64,000 bases of DNA from Prorocentrum cordatum. Taxonomy: Eukaryota; Sar; Dinophyceae; Prorocentrales; Prorocentraceae. The notes under the pieces were generated by a model. The model saw only the letters and a list, made by a program, of their open reading frames with translations, was not told where the DNA came from and ran no database searches. The translations under genes were made by a program, and so were the position numbers. The DNA is taken from assembly GCA_963575745.1 (NCBI GenBank), contig CAUYUJ010015033.1, positions 52,501 to 116,500 of the forward strand. Reading direction: 5' to 3'. Shown piece after piece: positions 20,253 to 30,395 of this stretch (the first letter of the stretch is position 1; the number at the start of each line of letters is the position of its first letter).

Positions 20253-20304
20253 CTTGAGCCAAAATGGCTTGAGCCAAAATGGCTTGAGCCAAAATGGCTA
20301 CGGA
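20253..20304 (-). other. Triple dinoflagellate spliced-leader relic
   Basis: Read on the minus strand: one complete 22-nt leader (20304-20283, first base T, then CCGTAG and CCATTTTGGCTCAAG), followed by two shortened 15-nt copies CCATTTTGGCTCAAG at 20282-20268 and 20267-20253. The leader contains its own AG (CCGTAG), which can serve as acceptor when a reinserted copy is transcribed again. Re-splicing there leaves exactly the 15-nt remnant. Three copies therefore record at least three rounds of trans-splicing and reinsertion. Confidence 0.97.
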
Positions 20305-20313
20305 GGTGGAGTG
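20302..20313. repeat. LINE target-site duplication, right copy
   Basis: GGAGGTGGAGTG, identical to 11361-11372. Its first bases overlap the last bases of the leader relic (microhomology of 2-3 nt), so the exact junction is ambiguous by that amount. Confidence 0.92.
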
Positions 20314-23300
20314 GGCGGAGGAGACGAAGGAAGAGACGAGGGGAGGGAATCGGCCGGAGAGGGGGCCGGAGGAGAGGGAGCGGGTTCGAGAGGAGGAGTA
20401 GACGCGTCTCTCGACTCGGCGTTGGTCCCCGGGACCTCGAGACTGTCCGACCCCCGTGGAGACGGGAGCGCCGTCGGAGGCTCCGACCGGAGCTCCTCGG
20501 TCTCTGGGATCGAATGGAGCCTCGAAGGTGGCTCGGCCCTAGACGAGCCTCCCCCGAGCCTGACCGGTCGCCCTCTCGGGACGGGAGGCCCGGTCTCCAA
20601 GACGGGGGTGGGAGGCCTGATCACGGCCTCCTCCGCTGGTTCGGGTCCCCCGCCAGGCACTCGCGGTCCCGGGTCCGCTTGAGGCTGAGACGGTTCGTCC
20701 CAAGCCTCATCCGGGGGGGGCCCCTCTCTCATGACATCGACGGCGGTGACCCGGCGAGTCTGGGCAGCCTGCAGCAGTTGCTGCCACTGTGGGTCCTGGG
20801 CCAGCTGCAGCCCGCGCTCCTCCTCTGGACTCGCCAGCCTGAGCTGCTCCACGCTGCACTTCCAAAGACGAGCCCTCACCGCGACCCACACCGTCGACCC
20901 GCCTTCGGCCAGCACCACGACCCCGGGACCCGTCCAGCCGTCCCGCCTGCGACCTAAAGCGTCAGCACGGGAGGAGGTCCTGGAGAAATGCCTCCAGATG
21001 AAGGCCCACTGGCCCGGGGTGAAAGTCCGGGTCCCCGGGGCCTTGGCTCTCGAGGCGCGGCTGATCTTCTCGCGGGACGTGGTCTCCATGGCGAGCCGCC
21101 GGGCGGCCGCCCGGACCTCCTGGGCCCTGGAGAACTCGGCCCCTGCCTCATCTTGCTCAGAGGCGGGCCTGACGGAGTCTTGCCACCCCGGCAACCCCTT
21201 GTGGTCGTCTGACAAAATATCATGGGGCAGCCTGGGGTTTTCTCCGAAGACCAGCTGAAGGGGGGAGAAGCCCCCTCTGTGCCAGTACCTATTTTTGTGA
21301 GCCACTAACTCCGTCACCAGATCATCGAGCTCCTGGAGATTCCCGGGAAGAGAGGAGCCCGCGTCGACCTCGGCCTTCACACGCTCCTTCACCCAACCCC
21401 CATGTCGTTCGACCCTGCCGTTCTGCCAGGGGGAATCCGCGTCGCACACGTGCTGGCAGATCCCCCACTGCTCCATCCCTCGGGCGAACCTGGAGCCGAA
21501 CTCGGAACCCCCGTCCGAGATCACGAAGTGGGGGGCCCCAAACGGACGGATCCAGGATCGGAGAAACTTGGACCAAACCGAGGCGGACTGGGCATTGGGC
21601 ACGCGGACGACGACCTGGAGGTTGGATCCGTGATCCACGATGTTCAGGAAGGGGTGGGTGACCCCTTGGAAACCGAGGTAAAACAGGTCGACCCCCACTA
21701 TGTGATTGAATCGAAAGGTACGTGGCATCGCCACCCTGCGATGCACGCCGGTCCTGGCTCTCTCAGCACACTCCGAGCACCTAAACCCCTTTCCCACCCA
21801 CCGGAGGAGATGCCTCTTGGCCCCCCCGGCCCGGAGCACCCTGATGAACTTACGGGTGTCTGGGTGGCCCATGTTGACGTGGAGCTTGTACAGGAGTCGT
21901 TTTTCCTCTTCCCGGGGCTCGGGTTCCTCGGGACCTGGGCCCGTCTGGGCCTTGGCGCTCGGTCCCCTGGTCTCTGGCTCGCCCCCACTGTCGTCGGATT
22001 CTGCTTCCGCCGCGTCCTCGCCTTCCGCCGCCTCTTCTTCTCCCGGAAACGCACCCTCGGAGAGCCCGGCCCACGTGGGTCGGAGATGTCTCGACGCCCC
22101 ACTCCACTGCTCCGCCACGGCTCTCGCCACGAACTGAACGAACTGTGGCGGGTAGCGAGACGCCTTAGTGGTGACCGAGCCTCCCTCCAGAACGGCGTGC
22201 TGATGATCTCCTGAGCACAGCTTGCCTTCCAAAAGCCTCAGGAGGTGAGGGTGATTAGACATGATCCCGGTAGGCTTCTTGTTCAATCCTCGATCGTCAA
22301 CTCTCATGCCAAACCTACACATGTCGATCCTCAATCTTTTAACCCCTGGGAGCCCGAGAATCGTTCGCACCACCTCCGTGGTCCAGGAGGACGCATACAA
22401 AGGATGCTCGAAGGCAAAGAAACGACCCCGAGACACCTGATGATCCGCGATCTCCATACAGAGGATAAGATCGCGAAGACCGTCCTGGACTAACCGATGC
22501 CAATCGCCGGGAGCCATCCGATCGCGATTCAGCTGGTTGATAGCTGAGAACGCTCGGCACTCGGAACACAGCCAGATCATCTCGGGTTCCTCGAGCCGGA
22601 TCCTTCTCCAGAGTTCCCCGACGTCCCGACGGCGAGAGGAGTCCCAACCCAACTTGCGGTCCCAGCTCGCCCGAGCACCGACGGGAGCGCCGGCTTTGTC
22701 GACTGCCGGCGCTATGCGGGGGGGGGAGAAGACCTCGATGAAGGCCGTCCTGGCCCGTCGACCCGAGACGAAGTCCCCGGAGGAACCTTCTCCAACTCGA
22801 TTCGTCTCTCCCCCGGAAGCTCTGTCGGCGAGGGCTCTTCTCACTCGGGACCCACACGCGACCTCGTGGTCATCGTTGTACCTATCACCGTCTAACCACT
22901 CACGTTCAAAGGCCGGGAGTCCGCTCGGGACCTCCCGATTCTCGTTGGGAGACTCGCTATCTTTGCGAGGTGCGCTCACGGCGCCAGAAAGTGAACAACT
23001 GCAGGCGGTGAAGCACGCGGCGAGGCTCAGCCGCGCAGCAGCGCCAGCCCATGGCTGACTCAGATGAGGCCCGGCAGTCCGGCGTCGGACAGCACCTCCC
23101 ACGTCTCGTCCATCTGCTCCGGGATCGTCGGGAGGGGCTCCGAGACCGTCCCCGTCGTGGTGAGCTCCGTCATGATCGTGGTCGTGGTTGTCGGGCTCTG
23201 CTGGAACGGTCCGCCGCTGCCGCTCGGCCCGTCCTCCGGGGGAGGAGGCTCCCACATCGGGGGGGGAGGTGGCTCTCCACTCCCCGACGCCGCACTCCCG

Positions 23301-26300
23301 CTCGCCTGGCTGAGCTGCTGGTGATACGTCTGGACCGCCGCCGCCGCCGCCTGAGGGTCGTTCAGCACGTTGACGATCCCCGCCACAGCATTTCCCACCT
23401 GGACCATCATCTGGCCCAGCTGCCCGACGGACGCCTCGAGGTTGGAGATGGACGCCTGCATGGTGTTCACCTGCTCGTGCACCACGTCGAGGGACTCCCC
23501 GAGGTCCATCACCGCCAGCGTCCCCTTGATGTGCGTGATGCCCTGGTAGATCTGCTGCAGGCCCTCGAGGGTCTCGGTGGGCTGGTTCTGGGCGGCCATC
23601 ACCACCTCTATCATGCGGTCCACCACCTCCTGCACCCGGCCGAACAGCCTCAGTCCCTCCGGGAGCGTCTGCACGTGCCACTGCAGCCCCTGGAGCAGCC
23701 CGCTCAAGCTGTTCACCACCGTCAGTGCTGCTCCCCCGGCTCTGAACTCCGGGTCGCTCTGCAGGATCTCGACCGCCTTCTGGGCTGAGGCTGCCGCCGC
23801 CCGGGCTGCCTCGGCCACCGTCGGTGGTTGGGAGGGGCCCCCTGGAGCCATGGCTGCGGCTGGGATCCAGGTGAGCCTCTCCTTGCAGGCCGCGCACTTG
23901 CTGCCGCTGCCCCACTGGTTGCCGAAGAACTTCACTCTGTCCCTCGGGTGGGGACAACCCGCGGCAGGAGCTGCCGCCGCTGCTGCCGCTGGCCTCGGGG
24001 GAGGCTTGCTCGCAGCGGGACCCGTCAGGGGGGCCAGGTGCTCCGGCCCTGGGGCGATCGCCGCCGCTGCCGCGGCCTGGGTTCCCGTCGGGAGTCCGCT
24101 GGGGGCCGGCGGCCACCCCGCTGCGGCAGCCTGGGCCGCGGCCCAGGGCATCGGATCGGCTGGAGGCTGCCCCGGCGCCGCTGGCTGTCCCTGAGGGAGC
24201 AGCCCGAGCGGGGCGGGCCGATCCGGCGGCGGAGGTCCCGGCGGGAGAGGCGGCTGTGACAGGCCCGCTGCCACCCACGCCGGCACCGTCGCAGCTGCCT
24301 GCGGGACGGCCGTGGCCTCTGGCCCCGCCGATGGGGAGCTCCCCGCCTGCGGCCCGACGCCGTCGAACTGCGTGAGAGTAGACTGCTCGCTGTCCGACTC
24401 TGATTGTGCCTGGGCCCGGCGGGCCTCGAACAGCGCCTCCGTCGCCTGCTTGGCGCCAGGCTCCTTCTTCTTGCCGGCCTGGACCGTCGTCGCGAGGACG
24501 GCCGTGGCCACTGTGAGTACACGCGTTGCCAGCATCACTCGAAAGGGTGGGCTGGTCGGAGAACTGGGATCTTGGACAGATGCCTGAAACGAGGCTGTCG
24601 CTGGAGCCGAAACGTTCTACGGACATCTGCTGTCGGAAGGGATCGAGAGCCCCGGAGTCCTGGTTGCCGGACCCGTTCTCCTTGGCCTTAGCTTTCCCCC
24701 TTGATCTTAAGCCCCGGACTGTCCTGGAGCGAGCCCGCTGAGCCCATGACTCGATAGGCTCGATCACGCTCTGAACGACCCCGACGATCAGCACGTATGC
24801 CGCTAGAACCCCGAGCACGAGCATCGCCCATAGCAGGTCCCCGATGTCCCTGGTCTCCCTGATGCCCCGGGCCCCCTGGCACCTCCTGGTCCGAGATCTC
24901 TTTGGAGCCTTGACGCTGCTTCTACAGAGACCCCAGATGACGATGAGAGGGATGATGTAATCCAGCAAGGTGCCCTGGTCCGACATCTTCTGCACCGGAC
25001 GCCCAGCCAGCACGAAAGAGGAAGGAGACAGAAAAGGATACTTCCGGAGGGCTGCCTCCGGGACTGTGCACGGGCCTGAAACTCGGCCGACGATGTCGAC
25101 CATTCGATGCCCTGAGCCGAGCCGGGTGAGGGTCACCTCCGGCTTCGGCGTGTCTAGCTTCATGGTATTGTCGGGCAGATTGATCACTGCCCCGAGAAAC
25201 TCCAGCAAATTCACGCTCAGGATGTGGGGCACTGCGTCCAGGAGGACGGTGGCCTCTACCACCCCGAACGCTTCCCCAAGGCAGAGTGGAAACAACACCG
25301 AGGCAATCACCTTCGCTGGACCGCCGACTCCGCGGGCGGCCCGAGGCTTGCGATGCTGCGTCGGAATCAGCACATAGCACATGTTCAGCTCTGCCAAGGC
25401 CTGCGACTCCCGGTTGAGAGCCTCGAGGCCCACCAAGTCGCTCGCCGCCCCCGGGTCGACCAGCCCCTGGTTGGCCCTCGTCGTCAGGTAGACCTCCGAG
25501 GACAGCTCCTGCTCGGCCTCTTGCCAGCAGGGGAAGTTGGCCGAGACACTGGGCCCCACGTAGCCGTCGAACGTGTACGCCGAGAGGCTCCTGCTCTTCA
25601 GGTTGTCGCGGTCCCTGGGCTTGTCCGCTGCCGGTGGGTTGGGACACTCGTTGCCCCAGTGCCCCTTCTCCCGACACAGTCGACAGCGGGTCACCTTCAT
25701 CAGCTGCTGTTGGGACAGTCTGACTCGGCCTCCTGATCCGCGGCCGCGACCGCGTCCCTTGGCACCTCCTCGGCCACCAGCCCGGAGACCCGAGCGGAGA
25801 GGAGGACGAGAAGGCGTAGGTGCTGCACGATCGCCTCCTGGTTTGCCGCGGAAGTACTCCCGGTCCTTGCGGGCTGCCCGCTTCAGGTCCTTGTTCTGCT
25901 TCCAGGACCGGTCGTTGGCCAGCAGGTTGAGCGTCTCCTCGACCTCGTCCTCGCAGAGATCCATGTCCTCGATTTCGGCCAGCAGGGCCTCGGTATCTAT
26001 GTCCCCGTCTTCGTCGAAGTAGTCGAAGCCCTCGTCACCGTCGTCTGACTCGAGGATGGGATCGCCCGAACCGTCGACCGGACCAGAGGGGTGGAGGAAG
26101 GAGGGAGACTGAGAGGCATCAGCGCCCACGCTGGGAAAAGAGTCGAGCCCTACATCATCCTCACGTGCCATCATGGCCCCTGAGCTCGCTCGCCCAGGGA
26201 GCAGTCGCTCGGAGCCCGTGGCGTCCATCTGCCTGAGCGCCCAGGCCACGTTCGCGTAGTCGAGGTGGCCGTGGGTCAGCGTCCTCAAGTTCTGCATACC

Positions 26301-27266
26301 CTGCGCCGAGAGCCCGGCGCCCTCCTCGAGGAACAGGCCATTGAGCTTCGGCGACATCCACAGGTCGTGGCCCTCAGCCTCCAGGAGTTGAGCCTCCCGC
26401 CTAGAGACATATTGGCTGAGAGACTCCTTGCTCTCCCGGGCGGCTTCGAAGAGAGCCTTGCGCCCGGATCTCCTCAGTTCATCTCCTTCTCGCTCGCCGA
26501 TCATCAGGTCCATCCTGGCCAACAGCGTCTCCAGCCAGGTGCTGGACGTCAGCTCGTGATCTGGGATGTCCTCGAATCTCGCCTGCATGGACCAGTCGAA
26601 GAGCTTCATGAAGCGCTCCGAGCGTCTCCACAGCGCGACGTCCGTGTTGGAGTTCCAGCGGCGGAGAGCTCTCCGCCACTGGCGGTAGTGAGTCCAGCCT
26701 GGCCAGGCCGGGGGGTCGGTGTAGTCGCCCCTGGAGCTCCCGCCCCAGGCGCCCTGCCAGGACTGAGACCTCCAGTCCTCACTCCACCAGCCGCTGGACC
26801 AGCTCGACCCCACGCCGGCGTCGCCCGTCTTGCCGCGGTCGTCCTGCCAGCCGCTGTGCCAGCCGCCAGCCCAGCCGCGGCCCGCGCCTCCGGCCTGAGC
26901 TTGGCCGTCTGGCGCTGCCGCCTCGGCCGCCGCCGCCGCCGCTGCGGGCTCCCCGGCTTGGCGGCCGCGACCGCTGCTCCAGGGGTCGCTGCCGGCGGCC
27001 TGCCAGGGGTCGCCGTCGTAGGCCTTGTCGTTCCAGCCCGTCCAGCCGCCGGCTGGCTCTGCTGTACTCGCCGTACTGCGCCGGGCCTCCGCCGCGGTCA
27101 TAGTCTCTGTCACTATGCTTGCGGCGATGGCCCTGATCTGTTCCAGGGAGATACTGACCGTGCTGCCAGGTGCCGCGCTTCCCGAAGCGCCCCCACCGCC
27201 TGGCTGCTTTTCTCCCGTCTGTTCTCCTGTCTGCTCGTCATTCCCTGTCTTCTCCTGGGATGACAT
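20302..27266 (-). CDS. copia Gag-protease-integrase polyprotein, 5' part of split ORF
   Basis: Open from the ATG at 27266 to the LINE insertion; a chance TAG inside the spliced-leader relic ends it now. Residues 1-500 are Gag-like and Trp/Gly-rich at first. A CCHC zinc knuckle (CRLCREKGHWGNEC) lies near 525-540. The protease Asp is probably in DPGAASDLVG near 602. Two hydrophobic stretches lie near 768-825. Residues about 911-1402 are a Gly/Pro/Arg-rich shadow of an overprinted ORF. A module with EVFSPPR and FFAFEHP lies near 1509-1625. Integrase follows: an H-H-C-C zinc region about 1795-1840, then Asp ~1858, Asp ~1917 (VISDGGSEFG) and Glu ~1952 (NGRVERHG). A WTGPGVVV segment near 2112 recalls GPY/F modules. 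The frame continues in phase into the ORF at 8933-11372. Confidence 0.9.
23060..24535 (-). CDS. Overprinted ORF inside copia polyprotein (491 codons)
   Basis: ATG at 24535, in the +1 frame relative to the polyprotein that stays open on top of it. The start is hydrophobic (LTVATAVLATTVQAG, signal- or anchor-like), then charged (KKKEPGAK). A long Pro/Ala/Gln-rich region follows, then a candidate zinc site (CPHPRDRVKFFGNQWG followed by KCAACKERLTW) near residues 205-235, and about 150 residues of amphipathic helix-type sequence (for example LEGLQQIYQGITHIKG). It ends with an acidic/Pro tail. Composition and motif quality are much better here than in the polyprotein frame, whose product is Gly/Arg/Pro filler, so I infer this is the selected frame. 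Expression could be from a trans-spliced subgenomic mRNA or by frameshift. The function is not known to me. Confidence 0.65.
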   Translation of the reverse strand: MLATRVLTVATAVLATTVQAGKKKEPGAKQATEALFEARRAQAQSESDSEQSTLTQFDGVGPQAGSSPSAGPEATAVPQAAATVPAWVAAGLSQPPLPPGPPPPDRPAPLGLLPQGQPAAPGQPPADPMPWAAAQAAAAGWPPAPSGLPTGTQAAAAAAIAPGPEHLAPLTGPAASKPPPRPAAAAAAAPAAGCPHPRDRVKFFGNQWGSGSKCAACKERLTWIPAAAMAPGGPSQPPTVAEAARAAAASAQKAVEILQSDPEFRAGGAALTVVNSLSGLLQGLQWHVQTLPEGLRLFGRVQEVVDRMIEVVMAAQNQPTETLEGLQQIYQGITHIKGTLAVMDLGESLDVVHEQVNTMQASISNLEASVGQLGQMMVQVGNAVAGIVNVLNDPQAAAAAVQTYHQQLSQASGSAASGSGEPPPPPMWEPPPPEDGPSGSGGPFQQSPTTTTTIMTELTTTGTVSEPLPTIPEQMDETWEVLSDAGLPGLI

Positions 27267-27383
27267 TGCCGTGGATCCCCTCACACGCCCAGCGTCTGAG
27301 CGCGGCCGTGGCGGAAGCACGAGAGCACCGGTGGAGCCTACCCTTCACGGCTGCTCCCCAGCACCCATGGCCGCCCGCCTGGA

Positions 27384-27399
27384 CCGCGCTCCGCTACCA
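27384..27399 (-). other. Probable primer-binding site (initiator Met tRNA type)
   Basis: Two bases inside the 5' LTR the element strand reads TGGTAGCGGAGCG. The first seven bases complement the usual 3' end of eukaryotic initiator methionine tRNA (GCUACCA), the common primer of copia elements. The rest matches only in part. Confidence 0.6.
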
Positions 27400-27401
27400 A
27401 C

Positions 27402-27525
27402 TGTGGCAGCAGGAGGATTGGGCAGATGTTTTTCCCTTGAGCCAAACACAGGCGAATCACGGGTACAAACTTGACTCGCACACCACATGCTGAACCTAGA
27501 CTGATAAATCTGGCATCCTTCCACA
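27402..27525 (-). repeat. copia 5' LTR
   Basis: Identical partner of 8652-8775. On the minus strand this is the upstream LTR. It is unusually short (124 bp), and the promoter inside it is not recognisable. Confidence 0.92.
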
Positions 27526-28312
27526 ACTGGGGCCTTCGGTGGAGCTCTCTATAGGGCAACGAAACGCTGCCCTGGGTGGGGGTACCGCATGCGGACACCC
27601 CCACTGGTGCATTCGGTGGAGCTCCCTATGGGGCCACGAAGCGCTGCCCTGGGTGGGGGGAACCGCATGCGGACACCCCCACTGGGGCCTTCGGTGGAGC
27701 TCCCTATGGGGCCACGAAACGCTGCCCTGGGTGGGGGAACCGCATGCGGACACCCCCACTGGGGCCTACGGTGGAGTTCCCTATGGGGCCACGAAACGCT
27801 GCCCTGGGTGGGGGAACCGCATGCGGACACCCCCACTGGGGCCTTCGGTGGAGCTCCCTGTGGGGCCACGAAACGCTGCCCTGGGTGGGGGAACCGCATG
27901 CGGACACCCCCACTGGGGCCCCGGTGGAGCTGCGGGCCTTCGGTGGAGCTCCCTATGGGGCCACGAAACGCTGCCCTGGGTGGGGGAACCGCATGCGGAC
28001 ACCCCCACTGGGGCCTTCGGTGGAGCTCCCTATGGGGCCACGAAACGCTGCCCTGGGTGGGGGAACCGCATGCGGACACCCCCACTGGGGCCTTCGGTGG
28101 AGCTCCCTATGGGGCCACGAAACGCTGCCCTGGGTGGGGGAACCGCATGCGGACACCCCCACTGGGGCCTTCGGTGGAGCTCCCTATGGGGCCACGAAAC
28201 GCTGCCCTGGGTGGGGGAACCGCATGCGGACACCCCCACTGGGGCCTTCGGTGGAGCTCCCTATGGGGCCACGAAACGCTGCCCTGGGTGGGGGAACCGC
28301 ATGCGGACACCC
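27526..28312 (+). repeat. 77-bp satellite, right part of split array
   Basis: About ten tandem 77-bp units (ACTGGGGCC or ACTGG at 27526, 27603, 27681, 27758, 27835 and 27912, then on to 28239), with one unit carrying a small internal duplication near 27925-27945. It starts in the same unit phase at which the left part stops. All three plus frames are open across it because 77 is not a multiple of three and the unit lacks plus-strand stops in any frame. No gene is implied. Confidence 0.92.
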
Positions 28313-28400
28313 CAAGGAGGAGGGAGGGCAGGAAGGAGGAACGCGGGGCACTGTCTCTTCAAAACGAAGACCCAACACCACAGGATGGTTGGGAATAAAA
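28313..28400. other. Short spacer after satellite
   Basis: Purine-rich GGAGGAGGGAGG followed by unique sequence; nothing recognised. Confidence 0.4.
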
Positions 28401-29260
28401 GAACTAGCCGAGACATCCTTGAAATTCCTGCGCGCGGGCGGGACGCGGCACGCGCGAGACAGCCTCGGAATTCCTGTGAGCGGGACGCTTGAGACATCCT
28501 CTGAATTCTGGCCCCCCACGAAGCCCCCGCTCGAGACATCCCCCAATGTTGCAAAACCAGCGTTTCGCTCGAGACATCCTCCACAAATGATGAAAAGAAC
28601 CAGCGTTTCGCTCGAGACATCCTGACAAAATCCAAAGAAATCCTGGCTAAAAATGGAAAATTAGCCGAGACATCCTCGAAATTCCTGCGCGCGGGCGGGA
28701 CGCGGCACGCGCGAGACATCCTCGGAATTCCTGTGAGCGGGACGTGAAAACAACCATTTCGCTTGAGACATCCTCTGAATTCTGGCCCCCCACGAGGCCC
28801 CCGCTCGAGACATCCCCCAATGTTGCAAAACCAGCGTTTCGCTCGGGACATCCTCCACAAATTATGAAAAGAACCAACGTTTCGCTCGAGACATCCTTGC
28901 AAAATCCAAAGAAATCCTGCAAAAAAATGTAAAAACACATGGATTCGCGCCCCTGGAGAAACCAAATCTATACGCACATACATAAAAGCACATGGATTCG
29001 TGCACCTGGAGAAGGCAAATCTACAGGCACATACGTAAAAACACACGGGCTCGTGCACCTGGAGAAGGCAAATCTCTGGGGCGCCCAGATCCATCAAGTT
29101 CTACAAAACAAGCGATTCGCTCGAGACATCCACGGTAACTCTGCGGAGCAAGCGTTTCGCTCGAGACATCCTCAGCACACGAAAGAGTGGCCCGCACCCT
29201 GTGATTATCGATCAGGATTTCAAAAACAAGCGTTTCGCCTGAGACATCCTCAAATTTTAA
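28401..29260 (+). repeat. GAGACATCCTC-core satellite block 2
   Basis: Two near copies of the ~300-bp higher-order unit seen at 7910-8240 (28401-28650 and 28655-28930). They are followed by a different subfamily at 28935-29080 with three CACATGGATTCG-GCACCTGGAGAA units, and isolated cores to 29260. Confidence 0.8.
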
Positions 29261-29378
29261 TCCGCCAGCCCACCTCGACTTCGATATTCATCCAGGAAAG
29301 AATCCGCCGGCCCACCTCAGTTGAGGCACCAGGGACAGGTTTACCAACAGAACCGTGGGCCGGCGCCCTTTCCGGGAA

Positions 29379-30395
29379 CATGATCGACCCACGAACCCGG
29401 AAAGGAATATAGAAATATAGAGCATGACGGCGTTTCAAAGACACCTGATTGGGAGACGGGCAAATGCAATGCTGAGTGTATCGATCTTGATGTACCGTGC
29501 CGACGGCTGCGCTGTGCTGCGCCGTGCTGAATTGCAATGCGCCATGCCGCGATTGTGCTATATAGCGTTGTGGATCGAGTGCTCCTTTGCATCCGAGTCC
29601 TGACCGAACTGATCTGGATCTTAAGCTCGAGCTGCCTCAGCACATGGTAACTGCTCCAGAGCTAATTGACAGGGGGACATGCCAGGAGGACGCGCCGCGG
29701 AACGTCCCAAGGGACGCGCCAGGCGACGTGCCACGGGACGTGCCATGGGCACGCACCGCGGGACGTGCCAAAGGGACGCGCTACGGAACGTGCCAATGGA
29801 CGTGCCACGGGACGTGCCAGGGGACGATCCGCGCGACGTGCCAGGGAGGGTGACTCGCCACGGGACGCGCCACGGAACGTGCCAAGGAACGTGCCAAGGT
29901 GCAATGCTGAATGTATCGATCTTGAGGTACCGTGCCGACGGCTGTGCTGTGCTGCGCCGTGCTGAATTGCGATGTGCCATGCCGCGATTGTGCGGATCGA
30001 GTCCTCCTTTGAGTCCGAGTCCTGACCGAACTGATCTGGATCTTAAGCTCGAGGTGCCTCAGCAGATGGTAGCTGCTCCAGAGCTAACTGACAGGGGGAT
30101 AGGCTAGGAGGACGCGCCGCGGAACGTCCCAATGGACGCGCCAAGCGACGGGCCAAGGGACGTGCCATGGGGACGCACCGCAGGACGTGCCAAAGGGACG
30201 CGCTACGGAATGTGCCAATGGACGTGCCACGGGACGTGCCAGGGGACGCGCCGCGCGACGTGCCAGGGCGACTCGCCACGCGCCAAATTGCAATGCTGAG
30301 TGCATCGATCTTGATGTACCGTGCCGAAGGCTGTGCTGTGCTGCGCCGTGCTGAATTGCGATGTGCCATGCCGCGATTGTGCTTTATATAGCGCC
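29379..30395 (+). repeat. ~420-bp composite satellite, block 1
   Basis: Starts with the module ATGATCGACCCACGAACCC (29380), then a segment with TGTATCGATCTTGATGTACC and GTGCTGTGCTGCGCCGTGCTG, then a segment built of ~12-bp subunits such as GGGACGTGCCA. Two units lie here. The same segments recur at 30.8-32.5 and 33.9-36.3 kb. Open frames across it are by-products. Confidence 0.85.

Larger units (their letters stand above)
11373..20304 (-). mobile_element. LINE with spliced-leader 5' end and ATC tail, inserted in copia
   Basis: About 8.9 kb on the minus strand, bounded by the 12-bp direct repeat GGAGGTGGAGTG (11361-11372 and 20302-20313). The 5' end coincides with the first base of the dinoflagellate spliced leader, present as one complete and two shortened tandem copies. 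The 3' end is a short (TCA)n tail directly at the target repeat. Order: leader relics, GC-rich 5' UTR, ORF1, in-frame TGA, ORF2 (endonuclease-RT), then about 4.6 kb with three more ORFs and repeat-motif-rich spacers. A 5' end at the cap-proximal leader bases means a full-length, trans-spliced RNA was copied. Confidence 0.93.
8652..27525 (-). mobile_element. Ty1/copia LTR retrotransposon interrupted by a LINE
   Basis: Minus-strand LTR retrotransposon bounded by identical 124-bp LTRs (8652-8775 and 27402-27525). The duplication ACTG occurs at 8648-8651 and 27526-27529, and removing the element plus one ACTG restores a normal 77-bp satellite unit. The LINE at 11373-20304 and its duplicated target account for 8.9 kb, leaving an element of about 9.9 kb. 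Gene order is gag, protease, integrase, reverse transcriptase, RNase H, which is the copia order. The identical LTRs suggest a recent insertion. An RT active-site change and the LINE insertion make it non-autonomous now. Confidence 0.95.

Noticed and set aside
20298-20304. Natural end of the copia polyprotein at the TAG near 20298
   Set aside because: That TAG is part of the leader relic CCGTAG; the true frame continues behind the LINE at 11372.
27539-28625. 317-349 codon frames over the 77-bp satellite as a repetitive protein
   Set aside because: All three plus frames are open for arithmetical reasons and nothing marks a start, so I treat it as non-coding.
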